This document shows positions 5,890-9,790 of a stretch of DNA of 9,790 nucleotides, piece by piece. This DNA is from Nitrospirales bacterium. Lineage in GTDB: Bacteria > Nitrospirota > Nitrospiria > Nitrospirales > UBA8639. Made by a program: the position numbers and the translations under genes. The stretch is taken from positions 1 to 9,790 of the forward strand of contig JAJDBO010000163.1 of NCBI GenBank assembly GCA_029261305.1, in the 5' to 3' direction. Position 1 is the stretch's first letter, and each line of letters starts with the position of its first letter. The notes beneath the pieces were generated by a model. The model made no database searches. It worked only from the letters and a program-made list of their open reading frames with translations, and had not been told where the DNA came from.

Positions 5890-6789
5890 ATGGACTGGCT
5901 GAATTATCACCATTTACTCTATTTCTGGGTAATTGCTCGGGAAGGATCTATTAAGCAGGCTTGTGAAGTACTTTCCTTATCCCAGCCTGCTCTGAGCTCT
6001 CAGCTTCGCGCACTTGAAGATGCGATGGGGGAAAAATTGTTTTCTCGCGTAGGACGCGGACTCGTCCTCACCGACGTTGGGAAAGTGGCATACCATTATG
6101 CTGAGGAAATTTTTTCTCTGGGCAGAGAACTCACCAACACGTTGAAAGGAAAGGAATCCTATCACCCTATTCGTCTCGTAGTTGGTATCGGGGAAGTGGT
6201 ACCCAAAATGGTGGCCTATAAACTCCTGAAGGTCGCATTCCAACAATTTAAGCAAATCAAAATCGTGTGTTGGGAAGGACGCGTCGAACGTTTATTAAGC
6301 GAACTCGCTCTTCACCAATTGGACATTGTCCTGACAGATGCCCCTGTCCCGCCCACCGTCAGTGTTCAGGCACATGGTCATTTACTTGGTGAATCAGGGG
6401 TCACGTTGTTCGGAACGGAACGTCTGGCATCGAAGTTTCGGCGGAATTTTCCACAGTCCTTGAACGGAGCTCCATTTCTCCTGCCCACGACTAACTCGGT
6501 GCTCAGACGTGGCCTGGATGATTGGTTCCGAAAACACAATATCGAACCTTTAATTGTGGGTGAATTTGAGGATGGTGCCACCATGAAAGCCTTCGCTCAA
6601 GAAGGCCACGGTTTATTTCCCGGTTCGTCAGTCGCTGCAATGGAGATTAGTCGACAGTATCAAGTTCGGAAGGTAGCGATTATGAAAGGGCTGCTGGAGC
6701 GCTTTTATGCAATTACCGTCGACCGCCGCCTAAAACATCCAGCTGTCGTGGCTATTTCCGAATCTGCGAAGAAAAAAGTTTTTGGATAG
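5890..6789 (+). CDS. nhaR: LysR-type transcriptional regulator, NhaR-like
   Basis: The 299-residue protein has an N-terminal winged helix-turn-helix at about residues 5-64 (YHHLLYFWVIAREGSIKQAC, then LSLSQPALSSQLRALE and LFSRVGRGLVLTDVG). The NYHHLLYFW opening and the KLFxRxGRGL motif are typical of NhaR rather than general LysR proteins. The rest (about 90-295) is a co-inducer-binding domain with LTDAPVPP and other periplasmic-binding-like features. E. coli NhaR responds to Na+ and activates nhaA; no antiporter gene is visible here, so the signal and targets are unknown. The start codon has no purine-rich ribosome site (the preceding bases are TTTTCCCCT), so initiation may be weak or leader-independent. 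It is divergent from the exported-protein gene and converges on the leucine dehydrogenase gene with 12 bp between stop codons. Confidence 0.88.
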   Translation: MDWLNYHHLLYFWVIAREGSIKQACEVLSLSQPALSSQLRALEDAMGEKLFSRVGRGLVLTDVGKVAYHYAEEIFSLGRELTNTLKGKESYHPIRLVVGIGEVVPKMVAYKLLKVAFQQFKQIKIVCWEGRVERLLSELALHQLDIVLTDAPVPPTVSVQAHGHLLGESGVTLFGTERLASKFRRNFPQSLNGAPFLLPTTNSVLRRGLDDWFRKHNIEPLIVGEFEDGATMKAFAQEGHGLFPGSSVAAMEISRQYQVRKVAIMKGLLERFYAITVDRRLKHPAVVAISESAKKKVFG

Positions 6790-6801
6790 TGCAGGAGTTT
6801 C

Positions 6802-7839
6802 TTACGTCCCGATCTTTTCCAGCGCCAGGCGGTTCGCCACAATGAGAGGAGGGAGATGATCACGTAAGGAGGCCGTCAAGACCTGCTGCACAGTTCGTTG
6901 GATATTGCTAATCCACGGTGCCACTCGTCGCTGGTGTAACACCTCTCGTACCACGAGCTGGATCAGCCCCCCGGCATTCAAGACGTAATCGGGCACGTGC
7001 ACAATGTTTCTTCTCATCAAGAGATAGGGATCTCGCTCTTCATCAAGAAATTGGTTATTCGCTCCTCCGGCCACAATGCTGGTTCGTAGTTGCGGGATGG
7101 TCTTGGCATTGAGTATGCCTCCTAAGGCACAAGGCGCAAAAATGTCAGCCGGGACGCGATGAATCTTCGATAAGGGCACCACGGTAGCCTTCCAGGCTCG
7201 TTGTGCTCGGGTGGCTCGTTCCGGCTGAAGGTCCGCGACGATGAGTTTGGCGCCGTGTTTCACCAGGAGATTGCCGAGATTCCATCCCACATGGCCGACC
7301 CCTTGCATTGCCACTACTCGGTTTTTTAGGTCTTGCGATCCAAACACCACTTTACAGGCGGCTTGTATTCCTTTTAGCACGCCCTTAGCTGTCGACAGGG
7401 ACGGATCCCCACTTCCCCCATTTTTTCCTGTGGTGCCTGTGACATGGCGGGTCTGCTCCGCGACCACATTTAAATCTTCTGGAACAATCCCTGAGTCCTT
7501 GGCGGCGAGATATTGTCCCTTGAGGGAATCAATGAGCGTTCCCATTGTGAGCAGCATGGATCGGGTTTTCTCTGTTCCTGGATTTCCAATGATGACGGCC
7601 TTTCCCCCTCCTACCTGTAAACCGGAGATGGCGGCTTTTTTGCTCATCGCTTGGGCTAAGCGCAGCACATCTTGCAAGGCTTCCTTCTCATTTTGATACG
7701 GCCACATGCGGATCCCGCCGAGGGACGCTCCCAGCCGTGTGGAATGCACCGCAATGATGGCATGGAAATGAGCAGAGGGATCTTTGCCGACGACAACGGT
7801 TTCAAATCCCTTAATTTTGAGGTGTTTGATCTTGAGCAT
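6802..7839 (-). CDS. Leucine dehydrogenase-like Glu/Leu/Phe/Val dehydrogenase
   Basis: This NAD-dependent amino acid dehydrogenase is expected to deaminate branched-chain amino acids to 2-oxo acids and ammonium, or run the reverse. Over its 345 residues it tracks Bacillus-type leucine dehydrogenase: LGASLGGIRMW (37-46), MSKKAAISGL with Lys68, GGGKAVIIG with catalytic Lys80 (77-85), AAKDSG with the conserved Asp115 (112-117), NAD-fold MQGVGHVGWNLG (178-189), DIFAPCALGG (232-241), GGANNQ (258-263) and YVLNAGG (285-291). The family norm before the catalytic Asp is Glu (AED); here it is Lys. The specificity among Leu, Val and Phe cannot be read with certainty. It lies 47 bp after the SRPBCC gene and may be co-transcribed. 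Its ribosome site is weak (GAGG, about 14 nt from ATG) and lies inside a 12-bp palindrome. Confidence 0.9.
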   Translation of the reverse strand: MLKIKHLKIKGFETVVVGKDPSAHFHAIIAVHSTRLGASLGGIRMWPYQNEKEALQDVLRLAQAMSKKAAISGLQVGGGKAVIIGNPGTEKTRSMLLTMGTLIDSLKGQYLAAKDSGIVPEDLNVVAEQTRHVTGTTGKNGGSGDPSLSTAKGVLKGIQAACKVVFGSQDLKNRVVAMQGVGHVGWNLGNLLVKHGAKLIVADLQPERATRAQRAWKATVVPLSKIHRVPADIFAPCALGGILNAKTIPQLRTSIVAGGANNQFLDEERDPYLLMRRNIVHVPDYVLNAGGLIQLVVREVLHQRRVAPWISNIQRTVQQVLTASLRDHLPPLIVANRLALEKIGT

Positions 7840-7847
7840 TTTAATAT

Positions 7848-7859
7848 TTGAGGCCTCAA
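7848..7859. repeat. 12-bp perfect palindrome before the leucine dehydrogenase start
   Basis: TTGAGGCCTCAA is a perfect palindrome 8 bp upstream of the start codon and contains the only GAGG available as a ribosome site. A further CTTGAG at 7831-7836 (codons 2-3) can pair with CTCAAG at 7855-7860, placing the start codon in a loop. It may be an operator or a translational control structure, or chance. Confidence 0.4.
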
Positions 7860-7886
7860 GATAATCTTAAGCCGGATTGGGTCTTA

Positions 7887-8336
7887 TCACAAAGTTTGTC
7901 CTTCAACGTGTTCCTTTAAGCCACGCAGTAGGTCCCGCATGCCTTTGCGATACACTGCTCGCACCATCACCCAATCCAGGAATCGCCCGAGTGGGCCGAA
8001 CTTCAGCTGATAGGTGGGGGATACCGTCACACGTGACTCATCCCCTTTCGGCTCTATCCAAAATCGAATATCAGCTGTTTTGAAGGGGAGGTTCGTTTCG
8101 GTTATCCGCATGGTCAGTTTGTACGGCCTCTCAAATTCGACCACCTCTTCAATAAGATAATTTTTACCTCCTAACTCGCACCGTCGGCACGCGCCCATGT
8201 CCACATCTCCTAATGTCGTCTGTTCGGAGTGCACCACACCAGGATTCCAGACATAAATATTCCCAATGTCCGCGAGCGAATCCCACACTTTCTCTGCCGG
8301 TGCCGAGATAGTTACCTGTTCCTCGAATTCACCCAA
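7887..8336 (-). CDS. SRPBCC (START/polyketide cyclase-like) family protein
   Basis: The 149-residue protein fits the single-domain SRPBCC fold, a helix-grip barrel that binds hydrophobic ligands. It begins with the family's usual EEQVTISAPAEKVWDSLADI (5-24), followed by YVWNPGVVHSEQ (28-39), a central beta region with YLIEEVVEFERPYKLTMRI (60-78), and the long C-terminal helix VRAVYRKGMRDLLRGLKEHV (125-144). No catalytic function can be assigned; many members are annotated as polyketide cyclase/dehydrase without a known ligand. The start is TTG at 8336, since an in-frame TGA lies two codons earlier and a GGAGG site is 7 nt upstream. A nearby ATG at 8343 is in another frame and meets a stop after four codons. 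It lies upstream of the leucine dehydrogenase gene in the same direction. Confidence 0.85.
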   Translation of the reverse strand: MGEFEEQVTISAPAEKVWDSLADIGNIYVWNPGVVHSEQTTLGDVDMGACRRCELGGKNYLIEEVVEFERPYKLTMRITETNLPFKTADIRFWIEPKGDESRVTVSPTYQLKFGPLGRFLDWVMVRAVYRKGMRDLLRGLKEHVEGQTL

Positions 8337-8562
8337 GTGTCATCCTCCAACCTCACGATAATATCTTCACCAAGCTACTCCTTCAGAAAACACCCTATCA
8401 TGTTCGATTACCTCTAAAAAGTGAAGGGGAGAGGACTTGGGACAGGACGTTGAACATCACTGTGCGGGATGTGCTTGAGAATCTGGCCCAACATGCTGCA
8501 TGATTCATTCTCGTGAGGAAATGTTTGCAAGATTTGCCTTTAGGATTCTTCAAGGAGGACTT
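8337..8562. other. Divergent intergenic region between SRPBCC and parvulin genes
   Basis: These 226 bp must carry the promoters for both flanking transcription units. The ribosome sites of the two genes lie at its ends. I see no clear -35/-10 pair, no strong inverted repeat, and no copy of the duplicated module seen elsewhere in the window. Confidence 0.5.
8344..8348 (-). promoter_or_regulatory. Ribosome binding site supporting a TTG start
   Basis: GGAGG on the minus strand lies 7 nt before TTG 8336. An ATG overlaps the spacer but opens only a four-codon frame, so the TTG is the supported initiator of the SRPBCC protein. Confidence 0.75.
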
Positions 8563-8841
8563 ATGGAGTGGAGAGCCAGTCATATTTTGGTGAAAGAAAA
8601 AGGGTTAGCGGATCAACTGAGAACCCGTCTTAAAAGCGGTGCAAAATTTGGAGACCTGGCGGCGGAATTTTCGACCTGTCCCAGTAAATCCAAAAGTGGT
8701 GATCTGGGGTGGTTTGGTCCAGGCAAAATGGTGAAAGCTTTTGAAGACGCCGTTAAAAAGATGAGCCATGGCAGTTTGAGCAATGTGGTTAGTACTCAAT
8801 TTGGTTACCACATTATTAAAAAAACTGGGCAGAAGGATTAA
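8563..8841 (+). CDS. Stand-alone parvulin peptidyl-prolyl cis-trans isomerase
   Basis: The 92-residue protein is a complete single parvulin domain, close in length to E. coli Par10 (PpiC, 93 residues). It speeds cis-trans isomerisation of peptide bonds before proline. Family marks are ASHILVK (6-11 region, active-site His7), FGDLAAEFSTCPS with the conserved Cys39, SGDLGWFGPGKMVKAFEDAV (45-64) and QFGYHIIKK with His83. There is no signal peptide, so it should be cytoplasmic. The frame is open upstream to an ATG at 8500, but AAGGAGG at 8552-8558 fixes the start at 8563 and gives the family's normal N-terminus. It is followed after 20 bp by the YCII gene, probably as an operon. Confidence 0.92.
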   Translation: MEWRASHILVKEKGLADQLRTRLKSGAKFGDLAAEFSTCPSKSKSGDLGWFGPGKMVKAFEDAVKKMSHGSLSNVVSTQFGYHIIKKTGQKD

Positions 8842-8861
8842 GTCCTACAGGGAGCACAATA

Positions 8862-9176
8862 ATGGGAAATTTTATGATTGCCTATCACGGGGGGAACCAG
8901 CCGAGTTCACAGGAAGAAGGTATGGCTCAAATGGGGAAATGGAAAGCGTGGGTTGAAGGTCTTGGTGACAAGATCGTCAATCCGGGGACACCCTTACCTT
9001 TTTCAAAAATTGTCTCATCCAGTGGGGTTGAAGAAGATACAGATCCCAATGCGATGAAAGGCTTTGCCGTTGTGAAAGCGGACAGCATTGAAGCTGCCGT
9101 GGACATTGCGAAATCCGATCCGTTTTTAGCCAATGGCGGAACCATTCGTGTCTCTCAGATGATGGAGATGCCGTAA
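8862..9176 (+). CDS. YCII-related domain protein
   Basis: The 104-residue protein resembles YCII/YciI-like (DGPF-type) small proteins of the dimeric alpha-beta barrel fold. It opens with a beta strand MIAYHGG, then a helix with MAQMGKWKAWVEGLGDKIVN (22-41), where families of this type have M..W..W...L, then GTPLPFSKIVSS (42-53), GFAVVKADSIEAAVDIAKSD (67-86) and a final strand (GGTIRVSQMMEMP). No biochemical role is established for most members. The ATG at 8862 has AGGGAG 8 nt upstream. It follows the parvulin gene by 20 bp, so the two are likely transcribed together. It is convergent with the DUF1772 gene across 61 bp with no clear terminator. Confidence 0.82.
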   Translation: MGNFMIAYHGGNQPSSQEEGMAQMGKWKAWVEGLGDKIVNPGTPLPFSKIVSSSGVEEDTDPNAMKGFAVVKADSIEAAVDIAKSDPFLANGGTIRVSQMMEMP

Positions 9177-9237
9177 ACTGGATTCCAAGTTTGAAGCCCG
9201 ATTGCGCGATTCAGCTCATTCTCCTTTTGTGTCATTT

Positions 9238-9726
9238 CTATAGACTAATGCCGACAACAAATAATGTTGCAGGCACGAGGGAAGAGACAAAGCGTACATG
9301 ATTCCAGGCGGTCCACTGCTTACAATATGTTGGCCAGTAGGCGGCACCTTTCTCATCGTTCCCCTTCAACGCGGCCAGGGCATTGTTCATAGGAATATTG
9401 CACCTGAACGTCACTAGCGTACTGCCAATCACATACAAAGCCCCTCCGCTGAGAAGAAAACTCGATTCCGGGTTTTCCCAAAATATAAGCGACGCCACGA
9501 TGGAAATCACGCACACGACTCCTGTGCCAACAAACAGCATAAAAAATAGGGGATGAAGAATCGTTTCGTTGATGGCCTGCATAGCAGAAGCCGCTTGTGC
9601 CGGCGGTTGCCGGTTCAGCGCGTCCATGACGCAAAACGAGAAGGCGTAGAATAGGCCGGCCATGACACCACACCCAAGCGCGGATAACAGTGCCATTGAA
9701 AATATGAGATTCTCTTGAGTGACCAA
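9238..9726 (-). CDS. DUF1772 (anthrone oxygenase-like) membrane protein
   Basis: The protein has four hydrophobic segments and the DUF1772 pattern: GLFYAFSFCVMDALNRQPP, then SAMQAINETILHPLFFMLF, YVIGSTLVTFRCNIPMNNAL, and near the C-terminus the hallmark YCKQWTAWNHVRFVSSL. Members are inner-membrane proteins; some are named anthrone oxygenase-like, but a function for bacterial copies is not established. The frame opens at TTG 9741 (167 residues), but that codon has a poor ribosome site, whereas AGGAGG lies 4 nt before a second in-frame TTG at 9726, giving 162 residues. I prefer 9726, with moderate certainty, as the spacing is slightly short. No ATG occurs in the frame before residue 16 of the long version. 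The remaining 49 bp at the window end hold nothing I can assign. Confidence 0.85.
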   Translation of the reverse strand: MVTQENLIFSMALLSALGCGVMAGLFYAFSFCVMDALNRQPPAQAASAMQAINETILHPLFFMLFVGTGVVCVISIVASLIFWENPESSFLLSGGALYVIGSTLVTFRCNIPMNNALAALKGNDEKGAAYWPTYCKQWTAWNHVRFVSSLVPATLFVVGISL

Positions 9727-9790
9727 AGCGCCTCCTGTCAATCACCGTCTCACAACACACTCACCTGGCTGGTATAGGGCAGGACTTGCT

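Noticed and set aside
7241..7696. A 151-codon plus-strand frame opposite the leucine dehydrogenase gene
   Set aside because: It is antisense to a gene with complete family motifs, and its Pro/Ser/Cys-rich translation is typical of a shadow frame.

Overview
The window looks like a chromosomal segment of a Gram-negative bacterium. Base composition is balanced by eye, genes are densely packed, and the annotation is mostly housekeeping and envelope functions. A moderate-GC (marine-type) Nitrospira or a relative is my best guess, from the combination of an SthA-like transhydrogenase carrying the GGTCLDTGTIPSK motif, an NhaR-type LysR regulator, stand-alone parvulin and YCII proteins, and a DUF1772 membrane protein. 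This is an inference from family resemblance; no rRNA or other phylogenetic marker is present. I see no CRISPR array, tRNA, rRNA, insertion sequence or phage gene.

Left part (1-2164, all minus strand). The edge cuts the start of a signal-peptide-bearing TolC-like outer-membrane protein (1-149). Upstream of it in the same direction is an HlyD-type membrane-fusion adaptor (211-1638). Together they suggest an efflux or type I secretion pathway whose pump is outside the window. Just before the HlyD start codon lies a terminator-like hairpin with a T-run, and before that a second strong hairpin. A 72-residue lipoprotein (1803-2021) precedes these.

Middle part (2355-5590, all minus strand). It holds a soluble pyridine nucleotide transhydrogenase (SthA), a mannose-1-phosphate guanylyltransferase-like nucleotidyltransferase, and an unrecognised 163-residue exported protein. 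Divergent from the last is an NhaR-type LysR regulator (5890-6789, plus).

Right part. A leucine dehydrogenase-like enzyme and an SRPBCC protein run on the minus strand. A stand-alone parvulin and a YCII-domain protein form a plus-strand pair, and a DUF1772 membrane protein closes the window on the minus strand.

The most interesting signal is in non-coding DNA. A 53-bp block upstream of the lipoprotein (2112-2164) recurs upstream of the 163-residue exported protein (5826-5878), identical at 44 of 53 positions without gaps. A further short conserved leader block follows at nearly the same distance. Both copies face a minus-strand gene for an exported protein of unknown function, and the second copy ends 11 bp before the LysR start codon. 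This suggests a shared promoter/operator, possibly read by the LysR protein, linking the two genes into a small regulon. The second copy is followed by a long leader rich in inverted repeats.
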